From the NCBI GenBank assembly GCA_013141455.1, contig JABFQW010000042.1, forward strand, positions 1 to 46,595: a stretch of 46,595 nt of DNA, read 5' to 3'. Origin of the DNA: Bacteroidales bacterium (GTDB taxonomy: Bacteria; Bacteroidota; Bacteroidia; Bacteroidales; F082). The position numbers and the translations under genes were made by a program. Positions 1 to 7,049 of this stretch are shown here, piece by piece. Every line of letters starts with the position of its first letter. Position 1 is the stretch's first letter. The notes under the pieces were generated by a model. It saw nothing but the letters and a program-made list of their open reading frames with translations, was not told where the DNA came from and did not search any database.

Positions 1-208
1 CCCCTATACCCCTATACCCCTATTCCCAATACACCTATAAACCCATCAACCCATCAACCTATTAACCCATCAACCTATAGGTTGATGGGTTGATGGGTTT
101 ATAGGTGTATTGGGAATAGGGGTATAGGGGTATAGGGGTATAGGTTGATGGGTTGATGGGTTGATGGGTTGATGGGTTTATAGGTGTATAGGGGTATAGG
201 TTGATGGG
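1..208. repeat. Inverted block of short C/G-rich tandem repeats with G-quadruplex motifs
   Basis: Bases 1-77 are built from CCCCTATA and CCCATCAA units and are closely matched, as reverse complement, by the bases that follow (about 78-147). The centre of symmetry is the CAACCTATAGGTTG at about 72-85. On the plus strand 112-138 has four runs of three or more G separated by AATA/TATA loops, and 150-176 has four GGG runs separated by TTGAT (an 8-bp tandem repeat); both fit the canonical G-quadruplex pattern. No convincing gene lies here; short open frames are by-products of the repeat. Confidence 0.85.
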
Positions 209-556
209 TTGATAGTAAAGAACCTCCGTGATAATGTAGAGAACCTCCAGCAAAACATAGAAAACCTCCAGATTAACTCAGAGAACCTCCAGTATAACGT
301 AGAGAACCCCCAGCATAACATAGAAATTCTCCAGATTAACTTCGAAAACATCCAGCATAACGTAGTGAACATCAAGCATAACTTAGAGAACCCCCAGCAT
401 AACATAGAGAACATCCGTGATAACGTAGAAAACATCCGGATTAACATAGAAAACCTCCGGATTAACATAGAGACACCCGGCATAATATAGAGAACCTCCG
501 GCATGATGTAGAGAACCCCCAGATTGATGTAGAGAACCCCCAGATTGATGTTTTGC
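209..556. repeat. 21-bp tandem minisatellite (about 15 degenerate copies)
   Basis: Consecutive units resemble AGAACCTCCAGCATAACATAG with a period of 21 bp. Because 21 is a multiple of three, both strands stay open. The plus frame 209-490 reads as a seven-residue repeat (pattern ENLQxN followed by I or V) that would look like a coiled coil. There is no clear start signal or conserved flanking domain, so I annotate a minisatellite rather than a gene. The last copies (about 500-556) are nearly identical to each other, whereas the central ones are diverged. Confidence 0.8.
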
Positions 557-589
557 CCACCAACTCCACTAATCGGGGGGCTTATGAAT

Positions 590-620
590 AAAAAAAACCT
601 GCAAGTTGTTTGTTTGCAGG
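590..620 (-). terminator. Intrinsic terminator of the DUF6261-like gene
   Basis: Read on the minus strand, the stem CCTGCAA / TTGCAGG (614-620 with 598-604) is followed by a run of seven or more T. It lies 27 bases beyond the stop of the minus-strand gene that ends at 647. Confidence 0.8.
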
Positions 621-646
621 CTTGTTAATCCGGTATGATTGTGTTG

Positions 647-1384
647 TTATTGAACTGGCGTAGGAGTCGGTTCGGGTACGCGGTTTGATGTGCTTCCTCC
701 CTGGTTGGCCTGCACCCTGGTGAAAGTGAACAGATCCTTTTTGAGGGGTTCGAAACGATAATACGATGCTGCAATTTTACAAATGGCTATCATCTCATCA
801 TAAGTTTCATTAAAAGCCTCAATGGCGCCGGCTTTAAGCTCAATCGAACTGTCTTTGGTCTGTTCCTGTGTGGTATTGGCCTGCATAAATGCTTCGGCAT
901 AGGTAAGGATTCGGTTGATGAGTTCGATACTCATGCCCTTGCCGGTTATTTCGGTTTTCAGGGCATCGGTCATATTGGTTTTGAAGAAATAAAGCAGCTG
1001 CACCATCGATTCCTGATTGCCTTTTGAAACATCTTTGTAATAGGATGTAAAACCAAGAGTGCGTAAGATTTCGTCATGGCGAAGCAGTTCTTTTTTAAAG
1101 TCGGAATCAACCTGTGCCTTGAAAAAAGTAAGGTCGCGTTGGGCAGGAACTTGCAGGGCAATCACCCCTGCTGTAGCCTCACGCTGATCGTGGCGGGCAT
1201 CTAGGCCGAGATAGTCAGTAATAGTGGTGTCAATACGGGTAATCAGACCGGACGAATAAGCAGCTGTCCAACCGGTTCGTATCGTAGAGAGTTCGGTGAT
1301 GTTGGCAGCAAAGCTGCCGGCAATGGTGCGACATGCCGTAAGCATATCAACATCTTTGCCCTGATAATTACGTGTTTTTTTCAT
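647..1384 (-). CDS. DUF6261-like protein of unknown function
   Basis: A 245-residue protein, predicted mostly alpha-helical, with no signal peptide or membrane segment. It opens MKKTRNYQGKDVDMLTAC, contains a middle part rich in acidic and basic helices, and ends in a Pro/Thr tail (PEPTPTPVQ). Length and composition resemble the Bacteroidota family DUF6261, whose function is not known; this assignment is from memory and moderately sure. It is a single gene with its own TAnnTTTG-type promoter near 1446-1453 and a clear terminator at 590-620. The adjacent repeats on one side and a 590-bp gap on the other mean the neighbours say nothing about its role. Confidence 0.6.
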   Translation of the reverse strand: MKKTRNYQGKDVDMLTACRTIAGSFAANITELSTIRTGWTAAYSSGLITRIDTTITDYLGLDARHDQREATAGVIALQVPAQRDLTFFKAQVDSDFKKELLRHDEILRTLGFTSYYKDVSKGNQESMVQLLYFFKTNMTDALKTEITGKGMSIELINRILTYAEAFMQANTTQEQTKDSSIELKAGAIEAFNETYDEMIAICKIAASYYRFEPLKKDLFTFTRVQANQGGSTSNRVPEPTPTPVQ

Positions 1385-1445
1385 AATGAATCTAATTTTA
1401 GGGTTTTTATACTTAAATAATACCGGATTAGCTGGTTGAGTAGCC

Positions 1446-1476
1446 CAAATTTAAAACAACATAATTCATATATGCA
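1446..1476 (-). promoter_or_regulatory. Putative promoter of the DUF6261-like gene
   Basis: On the minus strand TAAATTTG (1446-1453) matches the Bacteroidota -7 consensus TAnnTTTG, with a TTG about 21 bases further upstream as a -33 element. It implies a 5' leader of roughly 55 bases. Confidence 0.5.
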
Positions 1477-1783
1477 AGTATTGAACGATTTATTTTAAAA
1501 ATATGTGCAGTGTCCCGTTCTGGTTACTGGTGTCTGGCAACCAAGACAACCAACTAATAATCAGATTTTATAGTTAAACGCATAAAACCTGATAGTAAAC
1601 TTTGTAAACTATATTCAGGACGACTCATTTGCAAATAATTGTTCCATTCATGCACATGCTGAGGGACAAAAAATGAAGAGGTCAATCGCTCAAAAAAAAA
1701 GACCGTTGAATACTTAGGATTTGTGAAACAACTTATTTACATTTGGTGGGCTGTAAGAGCAAAGCAAACAGAAAAACCAAACA

Positions 1784-1897
1784 ATGATCATGAGCAAAGT
1801 CGCATTTTACCCGGATATAAGCAGAAGAGGCGCTGATTTTGTTTGTTTTAGATACCGGAAAGAAAGTCTTCGATTTATAGAATTAATCACGAAATAA
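1784..1897 (+). pseudogene. Possible N-terminal remnant of a Bacteroidota tyrosine recombinase
   Basis: A 37-codon frame (ATG at 1784, second ATG at 1790, TAA at 1895) reads MSKVAFYPDISRRGADF and continues with CFRYRKESLRFIELITK. The start resembles the SAM-like N-terminal domain of Bacteroidota phage-type integrases, where a beta strand, a D-x-R-R turn and a second strand ending in a KS/F-type pattern are common. No catalytic R-H-R-Y part follows. This is a weak visual similarity; it could equally be chance. Confidence 0.25.
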
Positions 1898-1976
1898 CTG
1901 CCACGATGACGATTAGCCATTCGTTGTGTGCAATTTGATTTTCAATATTGATATAGGCAAGGCAAAAGAAAATAAA

Positions 1977-3167
1977 ATGAAAAAATACTTATCTGTAAGT
2001 GAAGTCGCCCAAAAATTATCTGTAAGCAAGACCACAGTATACAGAATGATTAGAGAAGGTAACCTACCGGCTGAGAAAATTAATACTCAATATAATATTT
2101 TATTAGACACGTTAAAATCACGTTTACAAGAAAAGTCAGAAAATAACTCACTTTTAAATAATACTAATGACCTTAAAGAAGAAGAAATCAGAGATCAAAA
2201 ACCTCTTTTTAAAAGAAGGGAGTTTTTGAAAAGTACATTATCTTTATTATTTTTTCCTGCTGTGACTGGATTAGCAGGCAATGTATTAGGGAATATTATT
2301 TATAATCGATTTGCAAATGAGGTTGACGCAAAAAAGAAAATTGAAAGAGATAATGCAGAAAGGAACGAATTAGTAAATTCCATATTTGGTGGATTAAATT
2401 CAATTTCTTGGAGCGCAGGTTTAGACCATCTAGTTGAATCATATAATCTAAATAATTTTGAAAAGGCAAGCAATATATTGGCTTCAATTTCTTTTGGAAC
2501 AGCCTTAAACTTTCAAGTGCCCAATTGGATTGATTTTACTACTAAAACTGATAATCTACCTACAAATGTTTTTTTAGATGGAGATATTATAGCAATCGGA
2601 AGTCCTACTAGTGATGAAGTAGCTCTGAAAGTATTTGATTTTTCAGGAGAACGTTATTCCTTAATAAAAAACAAAAATTCAATAATCGAATTACCGATTA
2701 ATTTTATTCTTAACAAAGAGGCTATAGATTACCCAAATTCATTCGGTAAAAGATTTGTTGCTGGTGTTGAAAAAAAAATGCCCAATTGGCCTATAACTAT
2801 TGAAGGCGAATTACTATTCCCAAAAACTACAAATGAGGGCTGGTTAATGACTGACTATCTCTTAATAACTAGAGTGCCTAATATCCTCTCCAAAAGATCA
2901 ATTGTACTAGGTCGAGAAATAATATCAATTGCGGGTACACACGGTGTGGGAACTGAAGCTATAGGATTAGTCCTTAATGATTTAAACTTGTTGAAAATCT
3001 TAAATAAGAATATCACCAGTAGGTACTTTCAAATTTTAATTCCAGTTTTATCAATCGAGCACTTTGAAGATCGAAATACGTTAAAATCCGAAGGTAAAAG
3101 ACTGGGAGAACCTATTATCAGAGAAGTTAAAATAGATTATGAAAAAATAATTGATCTAAAGTTATAA
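1977..3167 (+). CDS. Excisionase-type HTH protein with internal twin-arginine/membrane segment
   Basis: 396 residues from the ATG at 1977; a GTG at 1926 in frame would add 17 residues that do not look conserved. Residues 3-40 form a helix-turn-helix of the excisionase/MerR-like HTH_17 type (YLSVSEVAQKLSVSKTTVYR). Residues 79-85 read KRREFLK, a match to the Tat signal consensus, and are followed by a hydrophobic stretch (about 86-109). A Tat-like motif after a DNA-binding domain is odd: the protein would be anchored with its DNA-binding end in the cytoplasm and the rest outside, or the segment is a plain anchor. The C-terminal part (200-396) is glycine-rich with GDIIAIGSPTSD near 202-213 and AGTHGVGTEAIG near 319; I cannot name it. 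It lies 5 bp before a methyltransferase gene, so the two are probably co-transcribed. Confidence 0.65.
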   Translation: MKKYLSVSEVAQKLSVSKTTVYRMIREGNLPAEKINTQYNILLDTLKSRLQEKSENNSLLNNTNDLKEEEIRDQKPLFKRREFLKSTLSLLFFPAVTGLAGNVLGNIIYNRFANEVDAKKKIERDNAERNELVNSIFGGLNSISWSAGLDHLVESYNLNNFEKASNILASISFGTALNFQVPNWIDFTTKTDNLPTNVFLDGDIIAIGSPTSDEVALKVFDFSGERYSLIKNKNSIIELPINFILNKEAIDYPNSFGKRFVAGVEKKMPNWPITIEGELLFPKTTNEGWLMTDYLLITRVPNILSKRSIVLGREIISIAGTHGVGTEAIGLVLNDLNLLKILNKNITSRYFQILIPVLSIEHFEDRNTLKSEGKRLGEPIIREVKIDYEKIIDLKL

Positions 3168-3172
3168 TTAGA

Positions 3173-3796
3173 ATGATATATGATTTTTTTGCTAAAGACT
3201 ACTTTCAGCGTTCAGAATTTATGACTATGAATAATGAACTTGATAATTTTTTAGGCCTTTTGAAAGGAAATAAAGTTATGGACGCTGGATGTGGGACAGG
3301 GAGAGACACTCAATATTTATTTAACAACTCTTGTAATGTTATAGGAGTTGATATTTCGGAAAAAATGTTAGCAATAGCCAGAAATAACCGCAAAAATTGC
3401 ATTTTTGTTCAGTCAGATCTCCGAAAATTAGATTTTGAACAAAATAGCTTTGATGGGATTTGGTGTTCTGCGGTCATGCCTCACTATGAAGATTTTGAAA
3501 TCAATCAAATTTTGAAATCACTCAAAAAAAATTTAAAAAGTAATGGAGTTCTTTTCATTTCCTTCAAAATTGGAAATGGGTTACACATTGACACAACTTA
3601 TAGTAGCCCAAGAAAAATGTACTACCATACAATTAAAAACTGTGAGTCATTTTTAATTAAAAATGGATTTAAAATCATTACAAAAGATACTTTTAATGAA
3701 AGGGATCGATATGGGAAAAACTACAGAGATATTAATTATTTAACTTTGTATTGTACTTTAAATAATGATTTAAACTGCACACAACAATGCATATAG
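3173..3796 (+). CDS. Class I SAM-dependent methyltransferase
   Basis: 207 residues. Motif I is clear at 35-45 (VMDAGCGTGRD), followed by an acidic residue at the end of strand 2 (GVDISEKML) and a motif IV-like segment (IWCSAVMPHYED), so it has the Rossmann fold of small-molecule or protein methyltransferases of the Methyltransf_11/25 type. The substrate cannot be read from the sequence. It starts 5 bp after the HTH/Tat gene, which points to an operon. Its last codons already lie in the left arm of the palindromic element at 3788-3910. AT-rich like the rest of the island. Confidence 0.75.
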   Translation: MIYDFFAKDYFQRSEFMTMNNELDNFLGLLKGNKVMDAGCGTGRDTQYLFNNSCNVIGVDISEKMLAIARNNRKNCIFVQSDLRKLDFEQNSFDGIWCSAVMPHYEDFEINQILKSLKKNLKSNGVLFISFKIGNGLHIDTTYSSPRKMYYHTIKNCESFLIKNGFKIITKDTFNERDRYGKNYRDINYLTLYCTLNNDLNCTQQCI

Positions 3797-3910
3797 TTTA
3801 TGGTGGTTTTCGGTCTGAATATGAACAGTTTAGATACAAATATAAATCGACGTGGGCAGAAAGATTTGTCTTTTAAAGTCCGCCACAAAGTATATGCACG
3901 CCCGTTAAGT
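3788..3910 (+). repeat. Cassette-end-like imperfect palindrome after the methyltransferase gene
   Basis: The left arm 3788-3806 (TGCATATAGTTTATGGTGG) pairs with the right arm 3880-3898 with three mismatches in 19. The right arm is followed by GTTAAGT (3904-3910), which fits the integron attC core GTTRRRY. The 12-mer GTGGTTTTCGGT at 3803-3814 also occurs, in the same relation to its gene, in the element that follows the caspase operon. A second small inverted repeat (GTTA..AGTG / CACT..TAAC) follows at 3904-3932. Confidence 0.55.
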
Positions 3911-3977
3911 GCAATGGCTGGGGACACTGCTAACTTGAAACTTTCTGCATAAAACGAACAGACAAAAACACAAACAA

Positions 3978-4301
3978 ATGTACACTTTAGAAATTCTTAC
4001 GGCAGCAATTAACACAAGAAAACCAATCAGCTTTGAATACAATTTAGAGGGCAGAGCAGTTGGTTTAAGGTTTGGTAACCCACATGCTATTTATCTTTCG
4101 TCAGCAGACAAAGTGAATATTCATATTTGGAAAACTGGCGGTGTGAAAACCGACCCAACACAGATAATTCCACTTTGGAGAACCTACAGTATAAAGCACA
4201 TTGAGAATATTACAATCTTAGAGGACAAAGAAAGTTTTAGTTTAGCAGCGGACTACAAACCAAATTCTCCAATGTATTCAAGAGCATTAGCAAAAGCATA
4301 A
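3978..4301 (+). CDS. Small WYL-like domain protein
   Basis: 107 residues with no HTH. The order of segments, an N-terminal helix with a basic ISFEYN-type strand, a LSSADKVNIHIWKTGG strand pair, and a final IKHIENITILEDKESF followed by a YKPNSPMYSRALAKA tail, resembles the stand-alone WYL-type domains of about 100 residues found in many bacteria. WYL domains bind ligands, often nucleic acid, and frequently regulate defence genes. Its stop codon overlaps the start of the Shedu-type gene (TAATG), so the two are translationally coupled and this protein may be its regulator or partner. The family call is by eye only. Confidence 0.5.
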   Translation: MYTLEILTAAINTRKPISFEYNLEGRAVGLRFGNPHAIYLSSADKVNIHIWKTGGVKTDPTQIIPLWRTYSIKHIENITILEDKESFSLAADYKPNSPMYSRALAKA

Positions 4302-5338
4302 TGAGTGTTCAATATCAAAAAGAAATTTTCTCCAAAGGGAGTATAAAACTCTACATCAATTTTACTGGTGTAAGTCCTGACAATTTTGCGACAACAAACG
4401 AATTGTCATTAACGATTTACGCAATTAACACATCCGATTATAGCCATATATTTTCCGAGACATTAAACTACGAACAGAGTTTAGAGTTATTTAATCACCT
4501 AAACAGCGTTTCAATTATCAGAGACAACTCATCAACACACACAAAAGAATTTATTGAAGTAACAGAAGGTGTTGCAGAGCTACTTTCTATCATCAAGACA
4601 GTTGATAGTTCGTTAGTGAAAAAAATCCTTGACAAGGCAGGAGAAAACGAAAAGTTGAAACTTATTGTAGAGGCATTAACAGACAGTGAAATTGAAAATT
4701 TACAAGCATCAATTAAGCAAACTACACATCAAAAAGCATTATACAATTTTTATCACTTGCTGGAATTAGAAGAAACAACAACCATTACCGACAGCATAAA
4801 AGACCATGCACATTTATCCGAGTATGTCGCAGGGCAGCCAGAAAAGATTTTTCAAAACTGGATAGAAAAAAATATTTGGACTTTAGGTATTGATTACATT
4901 CAAAAACATCCTGCACGACAAATAGGTATCAATTCAGAAAGTGATTTGATTATGGAAACAACAGACGGTTTCATTGACCTTATAGAACTTAAAAGACCAA
5001 AGTTTGATTTGTTTGCGTTTGACGACAGCCACAAAAGTTTTTATCCTTCAAAGGAACTTGCAAAGGTCATTGGACAGTGCATGCAATACTTGAAGATTTT
5101 AGACAACTACAAACTCATTCTTGAAAAACAACACAAATTCAAATTACTCCGACCGAGAATAAAAATTATCGTTGGTAGGACACACAAATTTAATGACGAG
5201 CAATTTGAAGCATTGCGAATGTTGAACTCCAATTTGAACCACATACAAATTATTTCTTACGACTATTTGGGACATTGTGGAGAGAACATAATTTCATACT
5301 ACAAACGACCTACAAACAATGAAGAAGCAAAACATTGA
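4301..5338 (+). CDS. sduA: Shedu-type nuclease (DUF4263 family), antiphage effector
   Basis: 345 residues. The C-terminal half fits the Shedu/DUF4263 family: PEKIFQNWIEKNIWTLG (about 180-196), then Asp215 in SESDLIMETTDGF, the PD-(D/E)XK core Glu229-Leu-Lys231 in DLIELKRP, the conserved Q of GQCMQYLK (about 259) and a KIIVGRTHKF strand (288-297). Shedu proteins are single-gene antiphage nucleases that cut DNA. The N-terminal part (1-160) is unlike any domain I know and may sense the trigger. The gene overlaps the upstream WYL-like gene by one base and lies 53 bp before the DUF2130 gene, so a three-gene transcript is likely. The symbol is given on family grounds. Confidence 0.7.
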   Translation: MSVQYQKEIFSKGSIKLYINFTGVSPDNFATTNELSLTIYAINTSDYSHIFSETLNYEQSLELFNHLNSVSIIRDNSSTHTKEFIEVTEGVAELLSIIKTVDSSLVKKILDKAGENEKLKLIVEALTDSEIENLQASIKQTTHQKALYNFYHLLELEETTTITDSIKDHAHLSEYVAGQPEKIFQNWIEKNIWTLGIDYIQKHPARQIGINSESDLIMETTDGFIDLIELKRPKFDLFAFDDSHKSFYPSKELAKVIGQCMQYLKILDNYKLILEKQHKFKLLRPRIKIIVGRTHKFNDEQFEALRMLNSNLNHIQIISYDYLGHCGENIISYYKRPTNNEEAKH

Positions 5339-5391
5339 ACAGCAGCAACAGATGTCGCTAATCTAAGATTAAACAAAAAAATTAAATCCAT

Positions 5392-6669
5392 ATGAACGAA
5401 ATCATTTGTCCGAATTGTAAGAAAGTATTTAAAGTTGATGAAGCTGGTTTTGCTGATATTCTTAAACAAGTGCGTGACCACCAATTTGAAGAAGAATTGC
5501 AAAACCGACTTAATCTTGCAGAAAAGGAAAAAGAAAGTGCAGTAAAATTAGCTGAAGCAAATGTTAGAAACTCATTGCAAGAACAACTTTCAAAAAAGGA
5601 TAGAGAACTGACAGAACTCAAAACTCAAAGCGAGTTAGCATTATCTGAGAAATTAAATAAAAAAGAGACTGAAATAACGCAACTAAAGGCAAAAATTGAC
5701 AATGTTGAAGTTGAGAAAAAACTTGCTGTAAATGAGGCTGTTCAGAAAATTGCAAAAGAACGAGACGATTTGGCAAATGATTTAAAGACTAAAGAATTAG
5801 AAAAACAAAATCTTGAAAATTCTTTAAAGCAACAATTTTCAACAGAATTGCAAAACAAAGATGTAATTATCAAATATAAAGACGATGAAATTGCCCGTGT
5901 TAAGGATATGAAGCTCAAACTTTCGACTAAAATGTTAGGCGAAACTCTTGAACAACATTGTGAGACCGAGTTTAACAAACTTCGTGCAACAGCTTTTCAA
6001 AAAGCCTATTTTGAAAAAGACAACGATTCAAAATCTGGTAGTAAGGGAGACTTTATCTACAAGGAAATTGACAAAGCAGGAAATGAAATCATTTCAATAA
6101 TGTTTGAAATGAAAAATGAGGGAGACGAAACAGCTACAAAAAAAAGGAATGAGGATTTTTTAAAAGAACTTGACAAGGACCGCACAGAGAAAAAATGCGA
6201 ATATGCTGTTCTTGTTTCTCTTTTAGAAGCAGACAGTGAATTTTACAATTCAGGTATTGTTGATGTGTCACACAAATACAATAAAATGTATGTTGTACGA
6301 CCACAATTTTTTATTCCTATTATCACATTACTTCGTAATGCTGCAATGAACTCTATGCAATATAAAACAGAACTTGCACTGGTTAGAAGTCAAAATATTG
6401 ACATTACAAATTTTGAAGAAAAAATGAACAGGTTTAAAGAAGGGTTTGCAAGGAATTATGATTTGGCCAGTCGCAAATTTAAAGAGGCGATAGACGGAAT
6501 TGATAAAACAATAAAAGAATTAGAAAAAACAAAGCTCGCATTGCTATCATCTGAAAACAATCTTCGACTTGCAAATGAGAAAACAGAGGACTTAACTATT
6601 AAAAAGTTAACGCACGGAAACCCTACAATGAAAGCCAAGTTTGATTCAATTTCTGACAAACCTGAATAA
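5392..6669 (+). CDS. DUF2130 family protein: zinc ribbon, coiled coil, nuclease-like core
   Basis: 425 residues. It starts with a CPNCKKVF half zinc knuckle (6-13), has a long coiled coil (about 30-180, rich in K, E and L), then the DUF2130 region (180-330) and a further coiled-coil tail (about 345-395). Asp220 (SKGDFIYKE) and Glu239-Met-Lys241 (MFEMKNE) form a D..ExK pattern like PD-(D/E)XK nucleases, an assignment I make from the motif. DUF2130 proteins often sit in defence or mobile regions. The gene lies 53 bp after the Shedu-type gene. After its stop comes a long palindromic element and a 380-bp gap. Confidence 0.7.
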   Translation: MNEIICPNCKKVFKVDEAGFADILKQVRDHQFEEELQNRLNLAEKEKESAVKLAEANVRNSLQEQLSKKDRELTELKTQSELALSEKLNKKETEITQLKAKIDNVEVEKKLAVNEAVQKIAKERDDLANDLKTKELEKQNLENSLKQQFSTELQNKDVIIKYKDDEIARVKDMKLKLSTKMLGETLEQHCETEFNKLRATAFQKAYFEKDNDSKSGSKGDFIYKEIDKAGNEIISIMFEMKNEGDETATKKRNEDFLKELDKDRTEKKCEYAVLVSLLEADSEFYNSGIVDVSHKYNKMYVVRPQFFIPIITLLRNAAMNSMQYKTELALVRSQNIDITNFEEKMNRFKEGFARNYDLASRKFKEAIDGIDKTIKELEKTKLALLSSENNLRLANEKTEDLTIKKLTHGNPTMKAKFDSISDKPE

Positions 6670-6724
6670 TAAAGATGACGCAACTTCTAACAATCTTCTC
6701 TGCGGACTTCGGGCTTGACGGCTT

Positions 6725-6880
6725 CTTGGGAACAATGCCACATGCAGCTAACAGCACCTACCCAAAAGGCGGGGTTTCAGTGCTTCGTTGGCAGGAAATT
6801 AATATTTGAAAAGCAACTTTTCGTAGGAATTTCATCGGAAACTCCCGCCCTGCATTTAGCTGCGGAATGTTACCGCCAAG
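6725..6880 (+). repeat. Cassette-end-like long imperfect palindrome after the DUF2130 gene
   Basis: Nested inverted arms: CTTGG 6725-6729 with CCAAG 6876-6880; GCAGCTAA 6744-6751 with TTAGCTGC 6856-6863 (perfect); GGCGGGGTTTC 6768-6778 with GAAACTCCCGCC 6838-6849 (one bulged base). An inner smaller hairpin pairs AGCAC 6752-6756 with GTGCT. The whole is about 155 nt and begins some 55 bases after the stop codon. Confidence 0.6.
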
Positions 6881-6969
6881 TGTAAAAAGGCAGACGAAAA
6901 CGGAAAATTTGTTACATAAAAACAGAAAAGAAAAAACTAAATAATGAACAGCCAACACACAAAACGACA

Positions 6970-7015
6970 CATTTGCAAACCACACAAGTCGACACACACC
7001 CAAAGCTTGCAAATG
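6970..7015. promoter_or_regulatory. Inverted repeat ahead of the helicase gene, possible operator
   Basis: CATTTGCAA (6970-6978) is perfectly repeated in reverse complement at 7007-7015 with 28 bases between. It lies 35 bases before the helicase start and could be a binding site for a dimeric repressor or part of the cassette junction; nothing else supports it. Confidence 0.3.
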
Positions 7016-7049
7016 AGCTACTTTCTTGCTTTCGAAACAAAAGACAATC

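Larger units (their letters stand above)
1385..1976. other. Left boundary of the accessory island, mostly noncoding
   Basis: About 590 bases between the DUF6261-like gene and the first island gene. Apart from the promoter at 1446-1476 and a 37-codon open frame at 1784-1897, I see no gene, RNA or strong hairpin here. Base composition becomes AT-rich to the right. Confidence 0.5.

Noticed and set aside
209-490. Open frame encoding a heptad-repeat peptide
   Set aside because: It is a product of the 21-bp minisatellite; the other strand is equally open and no start signal or domain is present.
1-560. CRISPR array
   Set aside because: The units are directly adjacent or inverted without unique spacers, and no cas genes are near.
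6725-6880. Confident call of an integron attC site
   Set aside because: The flanking GTT is followed by ACC instead of RRR and no integrase gene is in the window; kept only as a cassette-like element.
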